The notes under the pieces are model-generated. The model ran no database searches. It had not been told where the DNA came from and saw nothing but the letters and a program-made list of their open reading frames with translations. A stretch of DNA of 64,000 nucleotides from Hygrocybe punicea (taxonomy: Eukaryota; Basidiomycota; Agaricomycetes; Agaricales; Hygrophoraceae): the NCBI GenBank assembly GCA_963556145.1, contig OY744471.1, positions 5,263,590 to 5,327,589 on the forward strand, in the 5' to 3' direction. Of this stretch, positions 36,319 through 48,330 are shown in pieces; positions within the stretch are counted from its first letter, which is position 1; every line of letters begins with the position of its first letter. The translations under genes were made by a program, and so were the position numbers.

Positions 36319-37897
36319 ATGACAGGCGCAAAACGAGCTGTAGGTCCCCATTTACATTCAATGTAGTGCTGATACTATTCAATTTGCAGGCAAAATTAAC
36401 GGCGACGGATGTAGCCGCAGCACTGTGGAAAGGCGACAGTACGATGCAGACAGAGGCTGCCGCACACCAATGTTTGATGGGCTATGCCCAAGTCAACATC
36501 CTTACGATGAAGCCGAAGCTCAAATTTGGCGTGTACAATTATCGGCCACTGGACGTCAGTGAAGGCGACAAGATATTCCGATCGATGATGGAGCACGGGA
36601 TCCAGCGCTTCATGGTTGACAATGCGATTCCGCTGGTTGTGCCGAGTGGATGGGTGGATTCGAGTAAATTAACGGACAAAGTGGATTTCGGAGTGAATCT
36701 GCTGAAGCTGAGGTTTACAGATGAGGAATCCACGCAATTCGAAGTGATAGCGGTGGGGGGGCGACATCGCAAGTACGCGTTGGGGAAAGTTGAAGACGCC
36801 CTGAAGCGGTTCCTGGAGGGATTGCGGAACAAGCACCGGAAAAAGAAGGGCTCTGCCGGACAAGACGAAATCCACGAGCTTGAGATGAAGATCACAGGCA
36901 TCGGATATTGGATGGTGGCCGTTCATGCACTCGGTGAGCGGTGCATAATAATTTCCAGCACAAATGATCACGCGTTATATTAGAATCGGTGGTACCACGG
37001 GGGAAACTGGTCTCCGACTATCTGTCACGCAACGAGACGAAACACGTTTATAAAGAAACTGAGGAAGAAAAGCTAACGGCGACGCTAAAGGTGCTATTGC
37101 GGGCGAGAGATGAGGGGGTGGAACAATTCGGGAAGGAGATGAAAGCTACAAAGGAAGCGGCGATGAAATCGAGCAGCAAACACAGTGGGGTGTTCAACAA
37201 CGAGCTAGCGACGACATTTTATTTGACGATCTTACAGTACGGATCAGTCTTCCACGATGCGCGGATCGTTCAAATCAAGTGGGCACTCGACACATTCAGG
37301 GGCCAATACGGAGGGGTGAGCGCCGTGACTTATCAAAATATTGAATGACACTGAAGCGTGATGCAGCTACTGACGAAATACGTGGAATACATGGCGGGAC
37401 AGCTCAATTTTTTGTTCACACCGTGCGCGTTCTTGGAGGAACAAGAAATCGACCGCTTACATGGGATGTTTGATGGCGAGGACGACGAAGCGCGTGAGAC
37501 GGCGAAGGAAGAATTGTTCAAAGCTGGGATGGAAATGGCGGCACCGGGGAAAGCGATTCGCGAGATGATAACGCCTGGACTGTTCCAGGAGCTGGACGGC
37601 TATTTCATCGAGCATCTAAGTTCTTTGACATGTTTGATCGGGACGACGGATAATTCTTATTTTACAGCCTACTCTGCGTACCGAGAGGAGATCACGAAGG
37701 CCTTGGAGTGCTTCGTCAAGCGCACCGTCGGTTCGGATCCTCGTGAACAATTGGTCCTCAAGTCACTCGTCGCGAAGTATAAATATATCGCGCACCTGTC
37801 CCAACGACACTTCGTTGGTGTTCTGCCACTGCTCACACCCTCCGTCATCTCCGTCATAACCCTCACGCTGAAGTCAACGCCACTCGCCATCGCCGAA
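36319..37897 (+). CDS. ParB/sulfiredoxin-fold-like protein
   Basis: The start is MTGAKRA (36319). Introns at 36340-36389, about 36932-36983 and about 37319-37369 splice in frame. Residues about 55-165 show YNYRPLDVSEGDKIFRSMME followed by HGIQ, then NAIPLVVPSGWVD and FEVIAVGGRHRKYALGKVED. This is the pattern of a ParB/Srx domain: R-P-L, a helix ending in a Gly-turn, an IPLxV strand, and the nucleotide/phosphate loop G-G-x-H-R (yeast sulfiredoxin has GGCHR, ParB has GERR). The remaining roughly 350 residues are helical (LLRARDEGVEQFGKEMKATK; EEQEIDRLHGMFDGEDDEA) and unassigned. A GTAAGT donor follows at 37898, but no good downstream exon was found before satellite DNA begins near 38040, so the 3' end may be missing. 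Four 26-bp palindromes flank it. Confidence 0.5.
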
Positions 37898-37911
37898 GTA
37901 AGTACCCAATG

Positions 37912-37937
37912 CGAATATCATACGGGAACGATCTTCG
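37912..37937 (+). repeat. 26-bp palindrome, site 4
   Basis: The same 26-bp element with four differences from site 3, all in the left two-thirds; the right arm CGATCTTCG is intact. It lies 14 bp after the last recognisable exon of the ParB-like gene. Confidence 0.8.
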
Positions 37938-38034
37938 CGTGTAACACCCATAGCATTTTATATATGCCTGGTAGCAATGCATTGGAAAATTTGCACCAAA
38001 ATCTGACTTGGTGGGATGGTTTAGAGTCATGATA

Positions 38035-39230
38035 TAACCCATGAGATGTCCTGTGCAAATTTTGAACAAAATTGGCGGACCGGTTTTGGAGCTATAGTGC
38101 AAACAAGGGATAGAAGGGGGTGTGGGGAGCACATTGGCATATCTCAAGAATGCATTCACAAAAGTGTCCGGGAGATTGTTTCATTGGAAAGTGGTGATCA
38201 AATAGCCCCCAGAACAAGTGATTTGAGGTTACTAGCTGCCCTGGAACATGTGCTATACAAGGGGGGTATGAGGAGCACATGGGCATATCTCAAGAATGCA
38301 TTCATAAAAGGGTCTGGGAGATGACTCCATTGAACTCCCATGATAAAATATCCCCTAGAACAAGTGATTTGAGGTTGCTAGCTGGCCAGCAACCTGTGCT
38401 ATGCCAGGGGGGTATGAGGAGCACATTGCTGTATCTCAAGAATGCATTCATAAAAGGGTGTGGGAGATCATTTCAATGGAATGTGGTGATCAAATAACCC
38501 CCAGGACAAGTCATTTGGGGTTGCTAGCTGGCCAGGAACATGTGTTATGTCAGGGGGGTATGAGGAGCACATGGGTATATCTCAAGAATGCATTCACCAA
38601 AGTGTCCGGGAGATTGTTTCAATGGAATGTGGTGATCAAATAGCCCCCAGAACAAGTGATTTGAGGCTGCTAGCTCTCCAGGAACCTGTGCTATGCCAGG
38701 GACTAGGAGGAGCACATTCCTATATCTCAAGAATGCATTCATAAAATGGTCTGGGAGATGATTCCATTGCGATCTGGGGATCAACTTACCCCCTGGACAT
38801 GGGATTTTAGGTCACTAGCTGGCCAGGAGCATGTGCTATGCTAGGGGGTATGAGGAGCACATTGGTGTATCTCAAGAATGCATTCACCAAAGTATCTGGG
38901 AGATCATTTCAATGAAATCTGATGATCAACTAGCCCCCTGGACAAGTGATCTCGGGTTGCTAGCTGGCCCAGAGCATGTGCTCAGTCAGGGGGTAGGAGG
39001 AGCACATTCATATATCTCAAGAATGCATGCACAAAATGGACCCGGAGATGACTCCATCGAGAACCCATGGTGAAATAACCCCTAGGTCAAGTGATTTGAG
39101 GTTCCTAGCTGGCCAAGAACCTGTGCTATAACAGGGGGTAACTCAATACATTCATGAAACCGTCTTGGAGATGATTCCATTGATATCTAATGGTTCAATA
39201 GCCTCTAGGACAAGTATTTTCATGCTGCTC
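38035..39230. repeat. 145/146-bp tandem satellite
   Basis: CAAGAATGCATTCA recurs, with slight changes, at 38145, 38291, 38437, 38583, 38728, 38873 and 39018: steps of 146, 146, 146, 145, 145 and 145. Conserved parts include GAGGTTGCTAGCTGGCCAG. The last copy decays by about 39200. Confidence 0.95.
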
Positions 39231-39245
39231 AATGTCTAGACACTA

Positions 39246-42200
39246 CTACTCTTCACCTGTCTCATCATTCTCTGAACATGTATCACCACTCTTCTCAATC
39301 TCTGAACTCCCACTGTCACCATCGTCGCTGTTATCAGTGGAATCACCGTTGCTTTTACTGACACTGCTCTCCTCAGATTGGACCTCTTGTCTTCTTGCTG
39401 GAGGCTTGCGGAAATTTGCCTTCTTCCAGGACTTTTGACGATCCCTGTATTCACGTCTGCTTACTTTGTATGGGATTCCGCGATGCTCTTGATCCAATTT
39501 CGCAGCTATCACAGCTGTGGATGCCTTTACCCTCGTTCTCACCGGTTTCTTCTCTCTGGTGACATTCCCAATCCTGGCCAGCTTGTAGTATCTTGAGTTG
39601 GTGACCAGCTCGATGTAACCATTGCGTGTCTTCCATATCATTCCGCATCTCCTTCCACCTTCCTGGCATCGTTTGCTGACAGGAAAACACTGAAGGTGAG
39701 CAAAGATGATGCTAAGCCCCGTGTTAATCTCCAGGAGCCGACGCTCGGAAAGTGTCTTGCACAGATGATGATATTCCCCAATATAACCCTTATCCATCAA
39801 TGGCTGCCAAACAGAGTTGGCATTGAAACCAGCATCGGGAGCGGGGAAAAAGATGGAGAGCATCGAGCGAAATGAAGAGTGTTTTTGTCCGGTCTTTGCC
39901 CCTCGAAGATTGTAGCTTGAAGCCAAGAATGTGCAGTTACGAAAAGATGCCTGTATGGCTTGTACCGTCCAACATTCCATGGCTTCTTGAAGGGTGGTGG
40001 GCTTGGGAGGTAGGCCATACATGGCATCGTCCACCACGGTAAGCCAGAGATCGACCGTCATTCTGATAAATAGGTCATTTGCCTGAGCGTGCTGGTCATA
40101 CATGGCACTCCATTCCCAAGCCTTCAACATCGTCTCCGGTGAGTCTTGAACAGCTTGAACCACCAACTTCCAGGGAGGCGAGTCACTGATGGGATACTGA
40201 GCATTTGGTTCAGAATTGATGAAATTGATTGTCCTAGCCTTTTTGCGTGCCCTCTTGTCCAGCTTCATCACCTTGGCCACCTCATCGTCGTCGTTTTGCT
40301 CCAATCCTGGAAGAAAGATGTTGTTGGAAATGTCTATATCATGCAGAAAGAACATTCCAAATCTTTCTATGCAGGGACCGAAATTGAGGTCAATGAGAGC
40401 AGCGTTAAGATAGCTGTAGATGTTTATGGGGGTGGTGATGATGTTCCGGATCAGATGCATGATCAGACTAGTGATGATTCCATAGTTGGAGGGACGTGAT
40501 TTCAACAACTTGAGTTGGAAGTTTTTGAGCTCCAACATTCTCCTTCCCACAAAGGTGAACCAAAGATCGGATTTAACCCACAACACAGGATCTGACCGCA
40601 AGTAATCCAATGCCTGGATCACAAAATACTGCAAGTCAGATGTAGAAGAAAACCACCAGAGACACACAGCAAACTAGCCTTTCTTTTTGCGGACATCAAA
40701 GCCGTCTTGATGGCAAGTCCACTTCCACGAATTTCTTCTCTAACCCCGTATGACTTTCTTTTGGCACCCTTGAACATGCCACCATATCTTTTGCAACAGT
40801 CGAGGAAAGTGGGGGAGGCAAAGTAAGCCTCACGGTCCTCGCAAAAGTAGGAGTTAGACCCTGGACGGCGAATGGCCTCAAAGTACAGGCCATAGGAAGA
40901 ACGAAAAGTAAACTGGACTGCCTTCATCCTCTCCTGTTGCATTTCAGCCTGCATGCCACCGTACTGTGCCAGAGTGTTGGTGTTATGGATGGTGCTCTGC
41001 TTCATCCCAGCGGCTTGATATGAACCTTGCACAATGGGCAGCTTCCAAAGACTGACCAAAGGGGTTGCATCTTTGGGATTTGGATGGAAAGAAATCCCAA
41101 AGTCGAGGAAGAGTTGTCCATTGGATCGATCCATAGCATAGTCCCAATCCATTCCGGGGTACTCCCTCATCAAAGCTTGATAGGGGTCATCCTCCACGGT
41201 AAGGCCTTTGGAGCTTCGAAAGTCGCAAATGAAGAAGAAGGAACCGAAGAGATCGAGATTGTCAGGATTTTCCATAATGATTTTCTTCATGCAATACTGC
41301 AAATCATCAAGGGCAGAAGCACGAACAGGAGTGGTCTTGGTGTCGACGAATCTATGATTTACTGAAGCCTTCCATCTCCACTCATCCAGAGTGAAATCTG
41401 TGTACTCCAAACAGCCAGGAACTGTGGAGGCAATGATGGAAGGGAGGACGACCTCTGTAAACCACAAAAATTGCACTTTGAAAGGAATCCGGTTGACTCG
41501 AAAGCCCCTGAACTCATCCCGGTGAATCATCCGTGGAAAGAAAACATATATGTTCACGCTTCCTGCACCATCTCCAAGATGAGCAAAGTGGGTGTGAGGT
41601 ATTCCAGACAAAGGAAATGACTTGGATAGCCACTCTGATCGACCACCGCTGTCCTTGTCGAGCTCTGAACGAGGAAGAAGGATGTCCACATAAACGTGAT
41701 TGTTTCTGTGGATAGGAGCTTCCCTCCTTTCGTATGGCAACACGAACATCTTGATGGCTTGAAGAAAATGGAGTTTGTGAGTGACCCAGATCATGCTATC
41801 GATGTCGAAACACGAGGTTATTTCATCTTCCTCCAAATGAACTTTGTCTTCCTCGAGAGATAGGTGGATATAATGGCCATAAGAAGATCGACCGCAAACA
41901 AAGGCATTGAAACTCTCTATGGAGTTTTCTCTACCAGCATGAGACAACATGTCTTCCATTCCCATAGTCACGATATCGTTAACATCGACATTGATGTCCT
42001 CGTGACCACGTCTTGCCAGAGAATAATCACCGGTGATGTGATCGGAGGTGCTTTCCCCTGTGAGTGATGACCCGACAGGCAGGAGATGTTCTTGGACGAG
42101 GATCGGGTCGACATTATTGAACATGAGGGCGAAACTGGGTTCCAACCTGTAACCATAGTCTTTGTAATGTTCCCATGATGAACGGATGGTGGGCATGGCA

Positions 42201-43987
42201 AAAGGATTGGTTGGGAAATTGTCAAGATATTTTGGATACGTCGCATTGTCTTCCAAGGTAGGCCCCAGGAAATACTCATCGAAATTGGAATTAGAAGGAA
42301 GAGGGATGAAACGTTGGGGTGGCAAGGGAATCGTGTTATCGGTGGCTTTCAACCTACGAGGCGCCAAGAACGCTCTGTTTCGAGCCCCTTTCATGAACGT
42401 ATTATTCTTGAGATGAGCAGGGAATTTTTGTTGTCCTGCAGAATCGTGTCAAGATGAAAGGAATACTCATCAGAAACACAAGAATGTTACTCACTGCTCT
42501 CCTGGTCCTCGCTCTCTGGCTCATTGCCACTCTGGCTATCATTGGAACTTGAATGTGGGTTAGACGAGGATTTGATCTTGGCTGCCATAATGGTTCTACT
42601 TCGTTTGCAATCTGGGCAATGGGATTGGGCCTTCTTAAATTGTTTTGACATTCTGCTGATTTTGGTCAGCCATTCTTGACCAGACTCCAGCATATCCATG
42701 GAAGCTTGGATGGGTTCAGTAACCCAAGCAATGGGATGGGACTCTTTCATGGCTTTCCAGGTGGTGAAGCAAATAAATGTTTGTTCCACTATAACCTCAA
42801 ACATATGCTGCCTCTGGAGATGAGCGCAAGGAATGGAGGGACAGAGAATGTGACCGGAATCATCGAATTCCAACCCTCTGGACAAGAGAGCTAAAATCAC
42901 CGAGACAGTTATCGGTCCACAATCCAATCCATTCTGAAAAGAGAATCGTAAAGAAAGATCAACTGAATTTTGAGCACAAGACAGACCTGACGCCATTGTC
43001 TGGCTACCACCTCGACTTCATTTATGTCTCCAGCTTGCCAACCATGGAGAGCGGCCAAGAAATTCCACAACTGTGGACCATTCCAATCATTCCAGGGAAC
43101 GTCGATATGATAATAACCTGAGTGAGAGATTCTCGAACCCAGAACATAGGCCATCATTGCAGTGTAATCGAAGATGGCGACAAAAAAATGATGAGAATGA
43201 CCTATGACTGCGATCACGGGACGTGGAGGGAATGGGCGACGTTGACCGGTGTAAGATTCATAAGAATCCAATTGCATCTGATTTGGCATAATTCTCGAAT
43301 TCAGAGTCAATTCCAAGTTCACCAGGTAAAAGAGGGCATCGTCTCGGTTGTGGAGCCAATGGTAAAGGAGATAAAAGTTGATTATGGTTTGATCCAACCA
43401 CTTTCCAATACACAAAGTTTGAATCTCCAACAGAGGAACACTCCACACCATAGGATTACAAAGAATCAGGTCTAGAAATAAAGATAAAGATAAATGAGGC
43501 TGAAAGCTAAGCTATGGGATTGCTGAAGCCCACCTTTGTCATGCTGATCATTGTTATCATTGTTATCAGGCCCATGTTCATTGTGAGAATTAGATGTGGA
43601 GCGATTGGTATCCCAGTCTTCAAGTTGCAAAGGCACAATGTCACCAGAAGGCTGATAACCATCGGAAGTGTCTGAGTGTGTGGAATGATTGGAGGAAGAG
43701 GAGGAAGAGGAGGAAGAGGAGGAAGAGGAGGAGGAATTTTGAGAAGGCAACCCAGCTAATACATCAAACGCTGATTGCAGTTGCTTAGAAGTCAACTGAG
43801 AGGCCTGAGAGGAGGTCAGGATGGATTTCCATGTGGGATTGACAGACAATGAGTCCATAGGATCAGAAGAAGATGATGAGGAGGAGACTCGGGAAGCCAT
43901 CAAGTCCAGCTTTCCTTGAAATTCATTTGCTACGGAGAGCAGGTCATCAGAAAATTTGGAATCCGATGAAGTCGAAGAGTCAGACAT
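39246..43987 (-). CDS. Ulp1-type protease fused to large transposon-associated protein
   Basis: Exon 1 starts near 43987 (MSDSSTSSDSKFSDDLLSVA), is Ser-rich with a Ser run from a GGAAGA microsatellite, and ends at 43534. Three introns splice exactly: 43472-43533, 42934-42986 and 42436-42494. Exons 2-3 make a C48/Ulp1-like core: KWLDQTIINFYLLYHWLHN, then GHSHHFFVAIFDYTAMMAYV (His and Asp), then WRQ joined by splicing to NGLDCGPITVSVI (catalytic Cys in DCG). Exon 4 (42435 to about 40670) is an unassigned large domain (HTHFAHLGDGAGSVNIYVFF; YPGMDWDYAMDRSNGQLFLD). The last part (about 40650-39246) includes LQEAMECWTVQ and YYKLARIGNVTREKKPVRTR and an acidic tail. The exon 4/5 junction is an intron of under 50 nt or a frameshift. 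A dead paralogue lies at 17042-18060. Total length is about 1500 residues. Ulp1 modules recur in DNA transposons (for example KI-MULEs); the transposase part is not identified. Confidence 0.7.
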
Positions 43988-44002
43988 GATGACGGAAAGC
44001 AA

Positions 44003-44998
44003 GATACAATATGTAATACAGGCACAACCCCCAACCTACATGAGGCATCACGTAAGGTGAGCAGGGAAATGACTAAATCCAACTACGTGTGCAATAAGGA
44101 CATTCATAATACCCAGGATTATCACCCATAACTCTCCTCACATACTTTTTGCTGAGATTTTGCAGAGAACAGTTCTTCTCCCCTTTATTGGCCTCGGATA
44201 ACAACCATCTGGAAAACAATTGCTGTTCGCCATTGCCGACCAACCCATGAATTGAAAGAAGTCCCCGCTCTATTGGTTTAATTGCAATGGTTAGGAGATC
44301 TTCATCAACACCGGCAGGTGGAGATTTTAGGCCTGTTATTTCGAATGTAGGTTCCTCCTGTTGGACCTCCTAATAATCTACTCCTGGGACTCTGCCCCAG
44401 AGTCCCAGACAAGGACAAGGACAAGGACAAGGATTACTAAGCATTTTTGGACAAGGAATTGTCTTTTTCAGAACCTGTCATAATTACCATCTGGGATCAA
44501 GCCTTGATTCCACATTGGGATTTGCGAGTCATGTGAGGGCATGGGAATGTTGTAACCATGGTGTTAGATGATAAGAGTGAAACCAGAAGGTCTCAGAAAA
44601 AGCTTCAACAGCTGGACTGAGGGATATTTCTCAACCAGAGTGAACAGAGAATCTACATAAGTTCACTTGAACAGTCACAATTAGTAGTGGGGGTTCTGAC
44701 ATAGAACCAAGCTGACAAGGCCTTGGGCCAAGTGTTACAGCTTTGAAACACAGAGAGAAAATAAAAGGGATACTGCAGAAAGGGTGGGGATTCAAAGGAA
44801 CAGTTTTAAACACTCACCCCAAGAGGGGAAAACAAGTGGCTGGTCCTTGTTTCTGCAGAGGTGCTTCTTCAGTTCCCACAGGGAGTAGAGCAGAGTGAGT
44901 GGTGATCTGTTCAGACAGGGCTTTTCTGAGCTCTTTTATAGGCTGGGGAGACAGGGTTCTCTCCATAAATGGAAGGGGGACTAAGACTTTGGCTGGCC
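44003..44998. other. Intergenic, no supported gene
   Basis: It contains a short (CAAGGA)n run near 44410-44435. Nothing else was recognised. Confidence 0.6.
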
Positions 44999-45115
44999 AA
45001 TTATATATCCTGTATTCTAAATAAGTTGGGGTAGGCTAGTGGCGGACTAGCCATTGATGTAGATTTCTACCCCCAACCAGTGTGTATCCAGATGCCTGCA
45101 ATGGATCGAAATGGT
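44999..45115. repeat. Dispersed repeat, copy 2
   Basis: ATTATATATCCTGTATTCTA, AAGTTGGGGTAGGCTAGTGG and CAGTGTGTATCCAGATGCCT match copy 1 (35022) and the copies at 52531 and 52642. It lies just upstream of the dioxygenase relic. Confidence 0.8.
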
Positions 45116-45309
45116 ATGGAATATGGTGCGTTGGTTGAGGATGCCTTGTTGGCGTGCTTGTGAGTCTAAGACAGACATCTCGGACCCCTTCCATCATGGT
45201 GGGTCAAACGCGCTCAGGTCAAAAGCGCTCCCGCATGGTCAGTACAATTGCTGCACTGTCAGTATCATAATGTGCTAATTGCTAAGCTGGTTAGAATTCA
45301 GATGCAAAC

Positions 45310-47030
45310 AGCTCAAGGCAACCAGCTCCAAAGGAAGCACCAGTCCCGGCTCCTAGCATGTCACAGCTTCCAGCAAAGAAGCTTAAGGTCACTTCAACAC
45401 GATGATCTGAATATCAGACACGAAAGTGCTGGGCAGATACCTGCTGAAAGAGAGCAGAATTTTGGCTTAAAACTACCCCATCTTTCATCCTGCCAAATGC
45501 TAATCCAGCTGAATTACAAAGGCAACCAAAGAATCTGTGAAAAGATGTGGACCTTGCAGAGAAAATGATGGGGGAGATGGATTCTCAAGGCGGCTGATGC
45601 TTGTTCTGGTTGTTTTTATGATCAGTCAGGGTGTCTCATGGTGGCAGTCTTTGCTGATCATATCTTTCCTGTAAGTCTGGTCACACCATCTGCTATTTTC
45701 CAAATCTCACAAACAGAAGAATGGGAATGCCTCCGTTAATGAAGGGTCTGGCGGAAATCTCACACCCACAGAGAAACCAATGATACAATACTCCGTCCTG
45801 GGTCGAACTAAATCTGACATCCTTCGTGCCAAACAGAGTGATGGCAATGCAGTGGCACATTTTGGCCTCACTGTAAGCCTTTCTTAGATTTCTTATGGTT
45901 TTATCTGATGTAATCTTTAGGCAGAGCAGCAAGATCATATTCAAGTCTCAACACAATTTTTACATTCAGTCCTGCATCCTGTCGCACACAAAAGAGACCT
46001 GAGACATCCGAAGGAGAATGTGATGAAGTACTGTACAGAAGACAATCCTGCCTCCTTGGATGACCCTGATTCTGACAGCAAGTCTGATCTCAGTTCACCA
46101 TCCACGGAATTGGAGGAGGATGATGAAGATGACGATCTCATACTAGACACAGAGAAGATAAAGGCCTCGATCAGGGTCTTACGAAAACACATGGCCAAGA
46201 TGCCAGCACTAGAAGTGGTGAAGCAGGAGCCAGAGCTCATTCACCCTGGCATTCAGGAAGAAGACACGGTAGATGAATATTTGTTTGAACGGACAGGAGT
46301 TGCACATCTAGTCTATGCATGGCATCTGCAAGCCCATGAGAGGTCAGATAGCTTTGTTCGCATTAAGCGCTACAACTGATTCAAGTCATTGTAGGATCCC
46401 CTTATTCCATTGCTGGATATGTGCTGTGGCTCACATTCATCTTTAGCAGTGAAGTGGTATTTTCAAGCAACTGCTGAAGTTGCTGAAATTCTCAGCGCCT
46501 ACTTTGCTATCTCATTCCTGGAGGAGTACAAGAAGTACAAGCAAGCTTTCGATGCAGGTGTCTGGCTTACCGAGGATCCAGGACCATGGTTGGGGCGGGC
46601 TATTGTCTACAAACTACAAGTTAAGCAACATGAAGACAAATTGGATGGCGGCCCAACTGCCATTTTCAACGTTGGTCAGTACACCGGAGGTAAACTATAC
46701 CTCCCACTTTTGGGACTGAAATTTTTGTGAGTAAATCAATTTATTGTTCAGCCTTTGCAGCTAACATTGCACAAAATATAAACCAGGCGATATTGTTATC
46801 TTCATTGCTGGCACAATTTATCATGGGGTGGATAAGTGGGTGCCAAAAGGATCACCCACAGATGACCTGATAACACCAGGGTGCATTGGCCATGTTTTCT
46901 TTTCACCCAAATCAGCCCTGAAAAAGTTGGCAAATCATCGCCCAGGTTGGAGAAATTACATGTATTCAGGGCTTTGGCCGTCAAGTGGGCATCTGAAGTT
47001 AAACCAGTTGATGGGTTCCCATGAATAGAA
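45310..47030 (+). pseudogene. TET/JBP-like 2OG-Fe(II) dioxygenase relic
   Basis: The C-terminal part reads LQVKQHEDKLDGGPTAIFNV (HxD as HED), QYTGGKLYLPLLGLKF (GGxLxLP), then after a probable intron YKPGDIVIFIAGTIYHGVDK (distal His) and ITPGCIGHVFFSPKSAL. This is a jelly-roll dioxygenase order and resembles the TET/JBP genes described in basidiomycetes near KDZ transposons (Iyer et al. 2014); such enzymes oxidise 5-methylcytosine in DNA. In this type of motif I expect Arg where GCIG has Cys, as the 2-oxoglutarate ligand. The upstream exon (46020-46378) is acidic and ends in a stop. The N-terminal part (45320-45570) has TGA and TAG codons in an otherwise readable frame (PAPKEAPVPAPSMSQLPAKK). 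It is degenerate. Confidence 0.65.
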
Positions 47031-47699
47031 CTTTGTATCATAGTGTGCTGTTGGATATGTGACTTAAAATGGTTCCATCAGAACAAAGCGCAAGGATACG
47101 GAACAAATCAAGAATGCGGAGAGGGCAAATCGCAGATGATTTATATTTACATGAACAATCTTGTTGCATGTATAGGCAGTACTACTAGTACCTTACCAGA
47201 TCATGTTCCTGTAATGTTGACACAGCCCTCCCGTTCACCCAGATATAATCGACGCCCTACTGAACAAGTCCCTATGACAGTGCCCATACAAATTATCACT
47301 CTTGATACTGGCAGGAGACCAACTTGAAGGTTGAGGACACCACCAATACTCATTCCAGGTTCCAGTTCATTGGGCCATAGACACCGCTGTAGTCGCTCTC
47401 GTTCTCGCTCTCCACGTGGACCAATCATTGCGCAACAACCTGCACCCGTCAACCGTCGTGCTCCCAGAGATTGACTCAGTCATCATTCTTGTTCTCAATC
47501 ATGCTCTCCTCCCCCTCAACTGATAATCTTACCAAGTGATGTTGGTGCCCATCCTCAGATCTCACAACTCGGTGGTCGCGTTTGCCATTCACCTGTTGCT
47601 CGCGTTCTTCACCCCCCTTATTGCCAACCCACCGACATCTACTTGGAAAGATCCCCTCACCACGGTGAGCTCTGATCTTGTTTGTATAGTCCAGGGCAT

Positions 47700-48330
47700 T
47701 GCCGATATCAATGTAGTCCAGGTGTATCCAAACTGTGCAAAACTGCACCTGTCTGGGTGGATATGCGAATGGTTTTGTCATACGAGCTGGAAATGATGCG
47801 GGTTCCATTGTGTGAGATGGCAATTGACCTGACTGGATCCGAATGCCCTTTGAATTCGTGCAAAGCTGCACCAGTGTAGGTGTCCCAAGTGCGGATGGTG
47901 GTATCACTGGCGCCGGAAATGACACGAGTGCCATTGGCTGAGATCGCAACTGACAAGACTGAGCTTGAATGCCCTTTGAGCTCATGCAAAGAAACCCCGG
48001 TCTTGGCATCCCAAATGCAGACAGTTCTGTCGTATGAGCCAGAAATGACAAGAATGCCACTGCGCGAGATGGCTATCGCCCTGACCCAATTCGAATGACC
48101 TTTGAACTTGAGCAAAGCTTCACCAGTCAGGACACCCCAGATACGAACGGTCTCATTATCAGAACCTGAAATAATGTGGGTGTCATCACCACTGATCTGA
48201 CCAAACTTGAATGTCCCTCGAGCCTGTGCAGAAAAGCACCAGAACAGGCTTCCCAGATGCAGACGGCGTTATCGTAGGAGCCAGAAATAACACACGTGCC
48301 ATTGTGGGAGATCAAGTTTGCTCCAGACGG
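47700..48330 (-). pseudogene. WD40-repeat fragment (NACHT-WD40 type)
   Basis: About five WD40 units in tandem: GSYDNAVCIWEACSGAFLHR near 48250, then LKFKGHSNWVRAIAISRSGI (48115), ISGSYDRTVCIWDAKTGVSL, LKGHSSSVLSVAISANGTRV, ISGASDTTIRTWDTYTGAAL and FKGHSDPVRSIAISHNGTRI. Short identical units with GxxxxVxSVxxSxxGxxxISGSxDxTxxxWD are typical of fast-evolving fungal NLR-like (STAND) proteins. Frame changes near 48120-48180 and after 47740, and the absence of a NACHT domain in the window, mark a fragment. Minus-strand coiled-coil coding (MAKIEEMNKRIEEKDETIAA, about 48730) upstream may be its N-terminal relic. Confidence 0.75.

Noticed and set aside
40672..42435. KDZ transposase
   Set aside because: I looked for the Cys-cluster and DDE-type context expected of KDZ proteins and did not see them; the domain is left unnamed.
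43690..43740. Plus-strand RKRRKRRKRR peptide as a nuclear protein
   Set aside because: It is the antisense of the Ser run in exon 1 of the Ulp1 fusion gene, produced by a GGAAGA microsatellite.
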